Under the pieces are notes generated by a model. That model was not told the origin of the DNA, did no database searches, and saw only the letters and a list, made by a program, of their open reading frames with translations. 64,000 nt of DNA from JACMLD01 sp039916305 (GTDB lineage: Bacteria; Bacteroidota; Bacteroidia; Chitinophagales; Chitinophagaceae): NCBI GenBank assembly GCA_039916305.1, contig JBDSLR010000018.1, forward strand, positions 86,960-150,959, read 5' to 3'. Made by a program: the position numbers and the translations under genes. Shown here piece by piece: positions 1 to 8,944 of the stretch; within the stretch, counting starts at the first letter, position 1, and each line of letters starts with the position of its first letter.

Positions 1-149
1 TAAAACGGTATTTTATTTTTATCTTCCATACTTAATCTTCATTTGATAATCTCATTATTAACGAAAGGTTCTTTAGCCCCAGCGGATTATAAGGCCTGCG
101 TAATCAATTTCAGATTTAAGATGATACATGTATTAAAAAGGCATTATTT

Positions 150-2474
150 ATGAGCATTGATTATGTAAACAATCTCTTGAAGTGCCTGCTATTGATCATT
201 ATCGTTACAGCCGGAATTAGTTTTTCAGCGAAAAGTCAACATACTACCGCTCAAAAAAATATCAGCAGGCTGCTGTATCAATTGAAAATAAGCAGTGCTG
301 ATAGCGGCCGGGTGTACTTACTTGATGAATTAGCTGAGAGGTCCTTCGGACAATCAGCAATAAGCAGGGAGGCGTTTGGCAAGAGTTTCGGCTTTTTACA
401 ACAAGCTGCCCGGTTGTGCGATTCATTGCACCTCAATTTTGAGCGGGGCCAGTATAGAACTTTATGCATTCTGGGGCGGCTTTATATCTGGTCAGACAGT
501 TTGGCCCGCGGCAAAGAAATCTTTATGAAACTGGTTTACATCAACCGGCAACGTGGTGATAAAAGCAAGGAGGCGGAAAGCTGGTTTAAATATAGCCAGG
601 CTTTATTTCTATACGGTAAGCCTGTCATTGAAATAGAGACCGGATGCAAAAATGCCGCAGCGCTGTATGTTCAAATCAATGACAAAAAATCGGAAATCGA
701 TGTGTTGCTCCAGTTAGCCCTCTGTCGTTTTCAGTATAATCTCCGCCATAGTGTTGAACAGGATCTTTTAGACATTCTTAAAAAGCCTGCAGTAAGTGCT
801 GGCTATAGATTACCTGATATTTATTTTTATCTATCCGCAGTTAACCGGTATAAGGGCAATTTTAATAAAGCCCTTGATTATGCACTACGCTCACAGAAAT
901 ATATGGAAGCGCAGCATGATACAGCGAGGTCTGACAATTTTTTCGGAGAAATTGCCCAGGTATACGAGTTGCTGGATAAGCCTGTGGAAAGTGCCTTTTG
1001 GTACAAGAAGTGTTTAAAAAAGAGAGAAAGCCTGGGTTCATACCCGCAGAATGCGCTATACCGCACGTATGGAATGCTGGTTGTACAGTTACTTAAAACG
1101 GGCAGCCAGCGAGAAGCATTCAGAATAATGAAAAACCTTTCAGCAAGCAACCCGCCGGAGGGACAGGCACTTGGCTCATTTTTCCAGAGTATGGCTTATT
1201 GCTACGACGCCAGGGGTGCAATCGATTCGGCTAAAAAATATTATGCCAGTTCATTAGATATTTATTCCAGCACCAACGCAAATTCGGAGGTCATTGCAAT
1301 CGCCTGTTATGACCTGGCGAAATTTTATGTAAAACAAGGGGCATATAAAGATGCTGCACCGTATATAAATAAGATGTTGCCCATAGCAGTATCTTCTCCA
1401 ATGATTGCAGGCATCAGGCTGCTGCAGTTTAAGATTGATTCAGCAGGCGGCAGGTATTCATCTGCCATCAGGCATTTGCAGCAATACAACAGCATGAATG
1501 ATTCTATGTTTAACGCAACCAAAAGTAAACAAATAGAAGAATTGCAGATTCAGTATGAAACAAATAAAAAAAATAGCGACCTGGTAAGGAAAGATCAGGA
1601 CATTTCGCTCTTGAAAAAAAACAGTGAATTGCAAAAAGTGAACTTACGGCAAGCAAAAGCTTTTCGCAATATTATCCTGGCAAGTGCGCTATTACTTGTT
1701 GTGTTGCTTGTATTGGCACATAACCGTTACCGGTTAAAGCAGCGCACCAATATAGAACTGGAAGCGCAGCAAAAGCTGATCAATCAAAAGAATGTATCAT
1801 TGCAACAACTGGTAAATGAAAAAGACTGGCTGGTAAAGGAGATACATCACAGGGTTAAAAATAACTTTCATATTGTAATGGGTTTATTGGGCACTCAATC
1901 CGGGTATTTGCAAAGTAAAGAGGCTGTTCTTGCCATGCAGGAAAGTCAGCAACGCGTCCATGCCATGTCTCTTATTCATCAAAAATTATATCAGTCCGAA
2001 AATCTTTCTGCTATCAATATGCCTGATTATATTCATGAGTTGGTTGAATACCTGAAAGATTCTCTTGATACACGGCGGCGTATCAGTTTCCTGGTACATG
2101 TTGATCGCGTCGAAATGGATCTTTCCTATTCCGTTCCTGTTGGGTTAATCCTGAATGAGGCTATCACCAATGCTATAAAATACGGTTTTGCCGGCAACAG
2201 GACAGGCAATATCTGGATTTCACTATTGTATACTGATGAGAATAAGATGTTGTTGACCATAGCCGATAATGGCGCCGGTTTACCGGCAGGTTTTGATCTT
2301 GAAAAAAGAGATACAATGGGAATCAACCTGATGAAAGGGCTAACCGAAGACCTTGGTGGAACATTTTTAATGCAAAATATGGAAGGCGCCCGGATTACCA
2401 TTGCATTTACTTACGATCCCGATATGGCAGTTGTTGCTGCTCCATTACAACAGGTACAAAACGTAGCGTTATGA
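150..2474 (+). CDS. TPR-containing HisKA_2 sensor histidine kinase
   Basis: Membrane-bound sensor kinase expected to autophosphorylate and pass phosphate to the regulator encoded by the next gene. A hydrophobic N-terminal segment (about residues 10-28) leads into a long helical TPR-like region (about 35-450), a charged coiled coil, one membrane helix (about 510-528) and a cytoplasmic kinase. The EIHHRVKNN box (His566/His567) is the HisKA_2-type phosphoacceptor rather than the classical HisKA type. The ATPase part shows NEAITNAIKY, DNGAGLP and a glycine box around MGINLM. The stop codon overlaps the ATG of the response regulator (ATGA), so translation is probably coupled. The signal is unknown; sensing through the periplasmic TPR region is inference. 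The first in-frame ATG before the hydrophobic segment was taken as start. Confidence 0.9.
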   Translation: MSIDYVNNLLKCLLLIIIVTAGISFSAKSQHTTAQKNISRLLYQLKISSADSGRVYLLDELAERSFGQSAISREAFGKSFGFLQQAARLCDSLHLNFERGQYRTLCILGRLYIWSDSLARGKEIFMKLVYINRQRGDKSKEAESWFKYSQALFLYGKPVIEIETGCKNAAALYVQINDKKSEIDVLLQLALCRFQYNLRHSVEQDLLDILKKPAVSAGYRLPDIYFYLSAVNRYKGNFNKALDYALRSQKYMEAQHDTARSDNFFGEIAQVYELLDKPVESAFWYKKCLKKRESLGSYPQNALYRTYGMLVVQLLKTGSQREAFRIMKNLSASNPPEGQALGSFFQSMAYCYDARGAIDSAKKYYASSLDIYSSTNANSEVIAIACYDLAKFYVKQGAYKDAAPYINKMLPIAVSSPMIAGIRLLQFKIDSAGGRYSSAIRHLQQYNSMNDSMFNATKSKQIEELQIQYETNKKNSDLVRKDQDISLLKKNSELQKVNLRQAKAFRNIILASALLLVVLLVLAHNRYRLKQRTNIELEAQQKLINQKNVSLQQLVNEKDWLVKEIHHRVKNNFHIVMGLLGTQSGYLQSKEAVLAMQESQQRVHAMSLIHQKLYQSENLSAINMPDYIHELVEYLKDSLDTRRRISFLVHVDRVEMDLSYSVPVGLILNEAITNAIKYGFAGNRTGNIWISLLYTDENKMLLTIADNGAGLPAGFDLEKRDTMGINLMKGLTEDLGGTFLMQNMEGARITIAFTYDPDMAVVAAPLQQVQNVAL

Positions 2475-4402
2475 AAGAAAAAATCCTGATTGTGGAAGAT
2501 CAGTTTGTAGAAGCAGATTATCTAAGGCTGATGCTTACAAAAGCCGGGTACAGGGTATGTGCAATTGCGCGTTCTGTACCTGAAGCCATGGTCATCCTGC
2601 AACAGGAAAACCCAAAGCTGGTATTGCTCGATATTTTTTTGAAGGGTAAGCTGACAGGTATTGACCTGGCCAGGCATCTGAAGGAGAAAGGCATCGCATT
2701 CATTTTCCTTTCAGCCAATTCAAACGAAGAAATTTTAACTGCTGCAAAAGCTACTGAACCCTATGGCTTCCTGGTAAAGCCATTCAGGGAAAAGGATTTG
2801 CTTGTTTCTTTAGAGATAGCACAGTACCGGAATGAGCACAGTATAGAATCAAGGTTACTAAAGGAAGAGATATTACAAAATCAGCTGGCAACTATCATCA
2901 ATGAAAAGGAAAGCTGGGAGCAGAAACTTATGAAACTTGGTAGAATATTGCAACCTTATATTCCTTTCGACTATCTCGCAGCAGGTTTCAATACACTTGA
3001 CCAAAACCCATGCCATGCGTTGGGTTTCCTGCGAATCGGGTTTGACGAATACCAGACTATCGGCGTCCAGGAATTGTGTAATATTACCGGTCTCAGCAAG
3101 CAGGAGATTGACAACCTGCATGCATTATCCGTTGTTGATAAAAAGCCTGCCATTTTTAATGACGCCGAATTCCAAAACGCCATTCATACAGCTTCTATCA
3201 AAAGACTATTCGCAACCACTTTTGATCTGCAGTCACATCTCCTGCTGACTTTGCAACTATCGAACGGGGAATTTTTTAATTTTTGCTTTTATAGCCGCCG
3301 GTCCGACACCTATCAAACCGAGCATATTGACCTTTTCAACCGCCTGGAAAATGTGTGGACAAGGAGTATTGAAACCTTGTTTCTACAGCAGAAAAAAAGT
3401 CCTTTCCTTACGATGCTCCAACCAGGTAAATATGCAGGTGATGAAAAATATCCCGTTGCGGCCTTCAATGGTATTATTGGGACAAGCCATTTATTATTAA
3501 ATGTTTTTGATAATATAAGTATGGTAGCCGGTACAGACACTTCTGTATTAATATTGGGTGAAAGTGGCACCGGTAAAGAAAGAATTGCCGATTGTATTCA
3601 TAAGCTTTCGTCACAAAACGGAAAACCATTTATAAAAGTGAACTGCGCTTCTTTGCCACCTTCGCTTATTGAATCAGAATTATTTGGTCATGAGAAGGGG
3701 GCTTTTACCGGGGCCAATGATAAAAGGATTGGGAAGTTTGAACAGGCAGACCAGGGAACTATCTTTTTAGATGAGATAGGCGAGTTGCCGCTGGAACTGC
3801 AGGGTAAATTTTTACGTGTACTGCAGGAAAAAGAAGTAGAGCGGGTAGGGGCCCGGGCAACCATTAAAATAAATGTGCGCATCATTGCTGCTACCAACCG
3901 AAACCTGGAAAAGGAAGTAGCCGAAGGCAGGTTCAGGCTCGACTTATATTACAGGCTCAATGTTTTTCCAATTTTGCTACCCGCTTTACGGGAGCGAAAA
4001 GAAGATATACCTGCACTGGCTACTCATTTTATTAACTGTTACAACCGGAAGACTGGTAAAAAAGTGATGGGCATTTCAGAGAAAGTCTTAAAGAAATTTA
4101 CTGCCTATGACTGGCCCGGAAATATCCGTGAACTGGAACACCTGATTGAGAGAAATATCCTGCTTGCAAAAGGCACCCATATAGAAGATATCAATTTACC
4201 TTCATTTACAATTGCTTCAGCGGCAGAAACCCGTATAAAGACAAATGAGGAAAATGAACGGGACCATATCCTGCTGGTGTTAAAAAAATGTAACGGCAGG
4301 ATATGGGGTGCGGGCGCAGCAGCTGAAATATTAAATCTTCCCCCTACTACACTGAAATCAAAAATGAAAAAATTGGGTATAAAGAAAGCTTATATTCAAT
4401 AG
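2471..4402 (+). CDS. NtrC-type sigma-54-dependent response regulator
   Basis: Cytoplasmic transcription activator, presumed partner of the overlapping upstream kinase. Residues 1-120 are a receiver domain with acidic pair Glu9/Asp10, phosphoacceptor Asp54 and Lys103 in the VKPF motif. Residues about 150-300 form a less conserved, possibly GAF-like linker. The AAA+ domain (about 335-570) has Walker A GESGTGKE, the GAFTGA loop near residue 410 that contacts sigma-54, Walker B TIFLDEIGE and the arginine-finger region RLDLYYRLNV. A short Fis-type helix-turn-helix ends the protein (about 600-643). Intact GAFTGA means it should act on sigma-54 promoters; the targets are not evident here. Pairing an NtrC-type activator with a HisKA_2 kinase is less usual than with a HisKA kinase. 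Confidence 0.93.
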   Translation: MKEKILIVEDQFVEADYLRLMLTKAGYRVCAIARSVPEAMVILQQENPKLVLLDIFLKGKLTGIDLARHLKEKGIAFIFLSANSNEEILTAAKATEPYGFLVKPFREKDLLVSLEIAQYRNEHSIESRLLKEEILQNQLATIINEKESWEQKLMKLGRILQPYIPFDYLAAGFNTLDQNPCHALGFLRIGFDEYQTIGVQELCNITGLSKQEIDNLHALSVVDKKPAIFNDAEFQNAIHTASIKRLFATTFDLQSHLLLTLQLSNGEFFNFCFYSRRSDTYQTEHIDLFNRLENVWTRSIETLFLQQKKSPFLTMLQPGKYAGDEKYPVAAFNGIIGTSHLLLNVFDNISMVAGTDTSVLILGESGTGKERIADCIHKLSSQNGKPFIKVNCASLPPSLIESELFGHEKGAFTGANDKRIGKFEQADQGTIFLDEIGELPLELQGKFLRVLQEKEVERVGARATIKINVRIIAATNRNLEKEVAEGRFRLDLYYRLNVFPILLPALRERKEDIPALATHFINCYNRKTGKKVMGISEKVLKKFTAYDWPGNIRELEHLIERNILLAKGTHIEDINLPSFTIASAAETRIKTNEENERDHILLVLKKCNGRIWGAGAAAEILNLPPTTLKSKMKKLGIKKAYIQ

Positions 4403-4493
4403 TGGTTTTTTATCGGAAAAGCATTTAATGCCCGCTTTGAAATGCGGACGCCTGATTGCTTTTTTTACATTATACGATTCGGTTAAGAACAAC

Positions 4494-5495
4494 TTACAAG
4501 CCAGTCATCTTCTCTGCACTTTCGGGATAACGGGCACCCTGTATATCAATTCTGCTGGCAGTTTCTTTAATTTCATCCAGGTCTTTGTAGCTAAGTTCAA
4601 TTTGCGTAGCCCCATTATTTTCCTGTAACCTTTTTAATTTTGTTGTGCCCGGAATAGGTACAATCCATTCTTTTTGTGCCAGCAACCATGCCAATGCGAT
4701 TTGTGCCGGCGTAGCATTTTTCTCTGCGGCAAATTTGTTGAGCAGGTCAATCAAAACCTGGTTTGCTTTTCGGTTTTCAGGTGTAAAACGCGGAACGCTG
4801 TTGCGAAAATCTGAACTATCCAATTGGGTGTTCTCATCAATCTTTCCGGTCAAAAATCCTTTACCAAGCGGACTAAACGGAACAAAGCCGATGCCCAGCT
4901 CTTCCAGTGTTGGTATAATTTCTTTTTCAGGTTCCCTGGTCCAGAGGGAATATTCACTTTGCAAAGCAGTAACGGGTTGTACTGCATGTGCGCGGCGGAT
5001 TGTTTGTGCGCCTGCTTCTGAGAGGCCAAAATGTTTGACCTTCCCTGCTGTAATCAACTCTTTTACTGCGCCGGCTACGTCTTCAATGGGAACAGCAGGG
5101 TCTACGCGATGCTGATAGTATAAGTCAATAATATCAACCTGCAGTCTTTTCAATGAACCCTCCACTACTTTTTTTATGTGTTCCGGACGGCTGTTCAAAG
5201 CATTCCATCTTGCATTTGCTTCGTGTTCGTTTGCAGGCACCCAACCGAATTTTGTTGCAATGGCTACCTGGCCTTTGAAGGGCAGTAAAGCTTCACCGAG
5301 CAGCTCCTCATTGATAAGCGGGCCATACACTTCTGCAGTATCAAAAAATGTAATGCCCTGTTCAACCGCAGCACGTATCAATGCCATCATTTCTTTTTTA
5401 TCTTTTGCCGGACCATAAGACCAACTCATACCCATGCAGCCTAATCCAAGGGCGGATACTGCAAGACCACTATTTCCCAATAATCGTTGTTGCAT
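4494..5495 (-). CDS. Aldo/keto reductase
   Basis: NAD(P)H-dependent oxidoreductase of the aldo/keto reductase superfamily, cytoplasmic, 333 residues as usual for the family. The tetrad is visible: Asp52 and Tyr57 in DTAEVYG, Lys82 in ATKFG and His129 in YYQHRVD. The C-terminal part has the cofactor-phosphate region around IPGTTKLKRLQEN. It resembles the single-domain AKR13/YakC-like enzymes that reduce small aldehydes and ketones; the substrate cannot be told. Last gene of a four-gene minus-strand operon, 10 bp after the cupin gene, controlled from the divergent AraC promoter region. Similar AKR-cupin-CMD clusters are frequent in bacteria and usually look like carbonyl detoxification modules; that role is inferred. 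Confidence 0.92.
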   Translation of the reverse strand: MQQRLLGNSGLAVSALGLGCMGMSWSYGPAKDKKEMMALIRAAVEQGITFFDTAEVYGPLINEELLGEALLPFKGQVAIATKFGWVPANEHEANARWNALNSRPEHIKKVVEGSLKRLQVDIIDLYYQHRVDPAVPIEDVAGAVKELITAGKVKHFGLSEAGAQTIRRAHAVQPVTALQSEYSLWTREPEKEIIPTLEELGIGFVPFSPLGKGFLTGKIDENTQLDSSDFRNSVPRFTPENRKANQVLIDLLNKFAAEKNATPAQIALAWLLAQKEWIVPIPGTTKLKRLQENNGATQIELSYKDLDEIKETASRIDIQGARYPESAEKMTGL

Positions 5496-5505
5496 AATGT
5501 TAGTT

Positions 5506-5928
5506 TTATTTTTTTATACTGTTGTATTCTTCGTCTGTTACCGGCTCTAACCAGGTCACTACGCCGTTTTGCGCATTGGGGCTAATGGACAGGTGTGTAA
5601 AATAACTGTCGGGAGTTGCACCATGCCAGTGGATGATGCCAGGGCTAATCTGGACAACATCCCCTTTTTTTAAACGTTGAATGGGTTGACCTTTTTCCTG
5701 GCAATACCCTTCGCCGTCAAGGCAAATTAATATTTGGCCTGCCGGATGTGTATGCCAATTGTTTCTGCACCCGGGTTCAAAAATTACATTGCCAATGGGG
5801 CAATTAAAAATATCTTCTTTTAAAACCAGCATTTGTACCCATGCTGTTCCGGTAAAATAATCTGCCGAAGCTTTTTCTCCCCTGGGAAAGATTTGATCCT
5901 GGTGAGCCATATAATTTTTCTGCTCCAT
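5506..5928 (-). CDS. Single-domain cupin protein
   Basis: Small beta-barrel cupin of 140 residues without a signal peptide. Cupin motif 1 is seen around residues 57-74 with His59 and His61 (WHTH) and Gln65 where many members have Glu; motif 2 holds His100 and His102 (IIHWHG). These would bind one metal ion. It resembles the cupins that travel with carboxymuconolactone decarboxylase-like genes, whose substrate is generally unknown. It lies between the CMD-family gene (35 bp upstream) and the aldo/keto reductase (10 bp downstream), so it is almost certainly co-transcribed. An alternative start at Met7 would remove six residues. Enzymatic role (isomerase or dioxygenase) is not decidable from sequence. 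Confidence 0.85.
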   Translation of the reverse strand: MEQKNYMAHQDQIFPRGEKASADYFTGTAWVQMLVLKEDIFNCPIGNVIFEPGCRNNWHTHPAGQILICLDGEGYCQEKGQPIQRLKKGDVVQISPGIIHWHGATPDSYFTHLSISPNAQNGVVTWLEPVTDEEYNSIKK

Positions 5929-5963
5929 TTTTTTAAATTTTAATGATTTTTGTGAAAATGATA

Positions 5964-6818
5964 TCAGTCAGGTTTTACATCTTTTAAAATATTAATGGCA
6001 TTTGATATGCGGGGAAAACCTATGTACGGGTAACACTGTACCATAGCCGCAATCAATGTTTCCTTACTATTGCCGGTTTTAAGGTTGCCAAGCGCGTGTG
6101 ACGCCATTTGTCTTTCTGTTCCGCCCAATGAAGCCAGTGCACAGAATATCAACAGTTCCCTGGTTTTGATATCCAATCCATCTCTTGTATAAAAATCTGC
6201 AAAAAGTGATTCAGTTAGCATATCCGGGATGATGGTATTGAAACCACCCGGCAAATCTTTCATGGCTGTTTTCATGCCATCGCCATACAGGGGTACCTGC
6301 ATTTCCTTTCCTTTTTGCAGCCTGTTTTCTTCTGTTATGGTTGCAGTATTTTCTAACGGCAGTTTTATTCCCCTGCTTTCAAAAACGCTGTTGATAGTTT
6401 CCACCGCATTGAGCACTTTCGGAAAACCAATAAAGGGGGCCAGTTGGTAAATACTTTCCCGTATCTCAATTGGCTTTACACCAACATTTAATGCAGCATT
6501 AGCATGTGATTTTAATTGTGGCAGGGTTTGGTTGACAGTAAGGGCGGTTATGGTGATAAGTTCCCTCGTTCTGTCATCCAGTGTTCCTGCATAAAAAACT
6601 TCGCCAAATATAAAACGTTGCAATATGTTCATTAATTCCGGGTCGGTTTTGCTGGCAGTTATTTGCTGCCCAAACAAATCCTTGTATTTGCTTTCTGCTC
6701 TTTCTATCCTGGTCATGGTTAATGTTTTTTGTTTCGGTTGCTTAGTGCTGTCCTGAGCTTTTATTTGCGGTAAAAACAAAGCAATCACCGCGGTGGATAA
6801 TAAAATTTTCTTTATCAT
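5964..6818 (-). CDS. Exported carboxymuconolactone decarboxylase-family protein, two CMD domains
   Basis: About 284 residues starting at the Met that opens a typical signal peptide (MIKKILLSTAVIALFLPQIKA); an upstream in-frame Met at 6848 would add ten unlikely residues. Two CMD/AhpD-like helical repeats follow (roughly residues 45-140 and 180-275), each with the TRELI/TALT type core. Neither repeat carries the CxxC of AhpD peroxidase partners, so a redox role of that type is unlikely and a lyase or isomerase role is the alternative. It is second in the AraC-linked operon, downstream of the MBL hydrolase. Export of both this protein and the MBL protein suggests the pathway begins in the periplasm, while cupin and reductase stay inside. 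Confidence 0.82.
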   Translation of the reverse strand: MIKKILLSTAVIALFLPQIKAQDSTKQPKQKTLTMTRIERAESKYKDLFGQQITASKTDPELMNILQRFIFGEVFYAGTLDDRTRELITITALTVNQTLPQLKSHANAALNVGVKPIEIRESIYQLAPFIGFPKVLNAVETINSVFESRGIKLPLENTATITEENRLQKGKEMQVPLYGDGMKTAMKDLPGGFNTIIPDMLTESLFADFYTRDGLDIKTRELLIFCALASLGGTERQMASHALGNLKTGNSKETLIAAMVQCYPYIGFPRISNAINILKDVKPD

Positions 6819-6848
6819 GTAAATAGATTTAAGGAGGTTTTTTTGCAA

Positions 6849-7769
6849 CTATTTGACCACCTGTTTTTTTATTTTTTGCAATATAAATGGCTGCCCTGGC
6901 GCCAGCACAATAATTCGCCCGGGATTAATTACGCGTTCCGACAGATGTTTTGGGTCGCCATTAAAAGGAATAAAATCCGGCGCATCAACAGAGCCCCAAT
7001 GTGCAAGTACGACGGGTGTGTTTGGGTAGGCGTTTGCTATTTTTACGGCCCCATCCAAACCCGAATGAAAGGCTGCATCTTCTGAATAATCAAACAGGAT
7101 AGCATCCGGTGTGGGCATATGCAATTGTTCCTGCATAAATTTTGAATCGCCCGGTGCCCAGATGGAGCCATCCGGGGTATTGAACCAAAACCCACAAGCA
7201 TCGCCCGGTTCATAATATCGCTGACCTGTTTTGGGAAAGTTATTTTGCCATGCATGGTCTGCAAGCGTTAACCTCGCAGATACGTTTCCAAAACGAAACG
7301 TATCGCCAATAAAATGGCCAACGGAATGAAATCCCTCATTTTTCATTAAAGAATCTACATAAATGGTGGAATGAAATGCTTTTGTGACAGCAGCAAGGTC
7401 ATGAAATGTTGCAACACTGTAGTGGTCATTATCGCTGTGCGTAGCAAACACGGCATCAAGCCGCGGAACATCTTTCGGTTTGATGGGAAAATTAATTAAC
7501 AACGGCATATCGTATCCTTGCAGCAGGGGATCAATCATAAACGTAGTGCCGCGGCTGTTTACTAAAAAGCCTGCCATGCCTAACCATGTTAATGTGGTAG
7601 TTGCAGATGGTCCGAACGCTGCTGCAGCAAGTGGCTGCGTACCAGGCGCTTTGGCCTGGTACTTTTTTATGTTTTTTTTAGCTGTGCTGTCAACGGCAGA
7701 TTGGGAGTAACCGGTTAGGTTGAAAACCACGATAGGTGCCAGCAATAAGAGGGATAATGTTCCTTTCAT
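6849..7769 (-). CDS. Exported MBL-fold metal-dependent hydrolase (UlaG-like)
   Basis: About 306 residues from the Met that begins the signal peptide (MKGTLSLLLLAPIVVF); a GTG at 7787 is the alternative start. The metallo-beta-lactamase fold signature ATHSDNDHY gives His111, Asp113, Asp115 and His116 as metal ligands; TWLGMAGFLV and MIDPLL near the N-terminus and VVLAHWGSVD near the C-terminus are typical of the UlaG / UPF0173-like group. Probably acts in the periplasm on a small phosphorylated or lactone-like substrate, which is unknown. First gene of the four-gene operon, facing the AraC regulator across a 166-bp intergenic region. Confidence 0.85.
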   Translation of the reverse strand: MKGTLSLLLLAPIVVFNLTGYSQSAVDSTAKKNIKKYQAKAPGTQPLAAAAFGPSATTTLTWLGMAGFLVNSRGTTFMIDPLLQGYDMPLLINFPIKPKDVPRLDAVFATHSDNDHYSVATFHDLAAVTKAFHSTIYVDSLMKNEGFHSVGHFIGDTFRFGNVSARLTLADHAWQNNFPKTGQRYYEPGDACGFWFNTPDGSIWAPGDSKFMQEQLHMPTPDAILFDYSEDAAFHSGLDGAVKIANAYPNTPVVLAHWGSVDAPDFIPFNGDPKHLSERVINPGRIIVLAPGQPFILQKIKKQVVK

Positions 7770-7935
7770 AATTATTATTTGGTTCACAGGAAAGTAATGC
7801 TGATTGATATTGTAAAGGTGAGGTATATAATTTACCCTTTACTTATACCAATTACGGTATTTCTTACCATTTTTACCGGTTGGTACAAATACGGATACAC
7901 TGAAGGGACGGCATGCTTACATTTGTAGCGCTTAA
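7770..7935. promoter_or_regulatory. Divergent promoter region of AraC regulator and MBL-CMD-cupin-AKR operon
   Basis: The gap between the two divergent units holds an inverted repeat GTAAAGG (7812-7818) / CCTTTAC (7836-7842), overlapping a second pair GGTATA (7822-7827) / TATACC (7845-7850). A TACATTTG box (7918-7925) fits the Bacteroidota -7 element and lies 10 bp before the regulator ATG. The repeats are plausible operator sites for the AraC protein; that binding is inference. Confidence 0.5.
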
Positions 7936-8838
7936 ATGCCCGTTATGGAATCCATTATTAAAATAGAAAACGTAGCCCAGTTTAATACACAGCGCGGGCA
8001 AAAAACCCTGCACCCGCTGGTAGCTGTATTGGACCAATCTTTTTCAAATCCTATAAGGGAAGCGCGTTATATTTCAGAATTGTACATTATTTTTTTAAAA
8101 GGGGAGCCGCATGGCCAGTTAAAATATGGCCGCAGTCATTACGATTACCAGGATGGCACATTGCTTTTTATTTCGCCCGGCCAGGTTTTTGGTTTTGAAG
8201 ATAGCGGCAAAATTTTACAGCCCTCAGGATGGGTACTGCTATTTCACCCGGATTTGATTCGTGGAACGCAGCTGGGCAGGCATATAAAAGAATATAGTTT
8301 CTTTTCATACGATTCAAATGAAGCATTGCATGTTTCTGACAGGGAAAGAGCCATTGTGCTGGAATGTTTCAATAAAATCCGGTACGAACTGGACCATGCC
8401 ATTGATAAGCACAGCAGAACATTAATTGTAACCAATATTGAACTGTTCCTTAATTATTGTGTACGTTTTTATGACCGCCAGTTTATTACACGCGACGATG
8501 TTCATAAAGATGTACTGCTGCGCTTTGAGAAATTACTGGACGATTATTTTCAGTCGGGTAAACCGCAATCGCTCGGCTTACCTTCGGTGAGTTATTGTGC
8601 TGGCGTACTTAATTTGTCGGCAAACTATTTTGGTGATTTGGTAAAAAAGGAAACAGGAAAAACGGCACAGGAGTTTATACATACCAAAGTAATTGACATA
8701 GCTAAAGAAAAAATACTGGACATCAGTAAATCAATCAGTGAAGTGGCCTATGAAATTGGCTTCAAACATCCTCCGCATTTTACCCGCCTGTTTAAGCAGT
8801 ATGTTGGTCAATCGCCCAATGCATACCGGGGGAATTAA
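7936..8838 (+). CDS. AraC-family transcriptional regulator
   Basis: DNA-binding regulator of 300 residues with an N-terminal cupin-like sensing part (about 20-170) and a C-terminal pair of helix-turn-helix motifs (about 205-300). The second HTH shows the family signature: ISEVAYEIGF followed by HPPHFTRLFKQYVGQSPNAYR. Divergent orientation from the operon at 4494-7769 makes that operon the likely target, as is common for AraC regulators. A -7-like box at 7918-7925 precedes it. Start could be the ATG at 7936 or the one at 7945; the second gives a leader length closer to normal. The inducer is unknown. Confidence 0.93.
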   Translation: MPVMESIIKIENVAQFNTQRGQKTLHPLVAVLDQSFSNPIREARYISELYIIFLKGEPHGQLKYGRSHYDYQDGTLLFISPGQVFGFEDSGKILQPSGWVLLFHPDLIRGTQLGRHIKEYSFFSYDSNEALHVSDRERAIVLECFNKIRYELDHAIDKHSRTLIVTNIELFLNYCVRFYDRQFITRDDVHKDVLLRFEKLLDDYFQSGKPQSLGLPSVSYCAGVLNLSANYFGDLVKKETGKTAQEFIHTKVIDIAKEKILDISKSISEVAYEIGFKHPPHFTRLFKQYVGQSPNAYRGN

Positions 8839-8864
8839 TTGACGAAACCCTTGCAAAATAAAAA

Positions 8865-8923
8865 TGCGCAACCGTCATTTCTATCGCGAAGTTTTATCCG
8901 CTATAGAAAATGAAGGCTGCGCA
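8865..8923. repeat. Long imperfect inverted repeat between convergent genes
   Basis: Left arm 8865-8884 (begins TGCGCAACC) pairs with right arm 8903-8923 (ends GGCTGCGCA) with two mismatches and one bulge across about 20 bp; the loop is 18 nt. It lies between the convergent AraC and four-helix-bundle genes and could end transcription from both sides, though no strong T run follows. Confidence 0.6.
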
Positions 8924-8944
8924 CCGTATATTTTAATAAACGAA

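Noticed and set aside
5964..6818. AhpD-type alkylhydroperoxidase function for the CMD protein
   Set aside because: Neither CMD repeat contains the CxxC pair needed for that activity.
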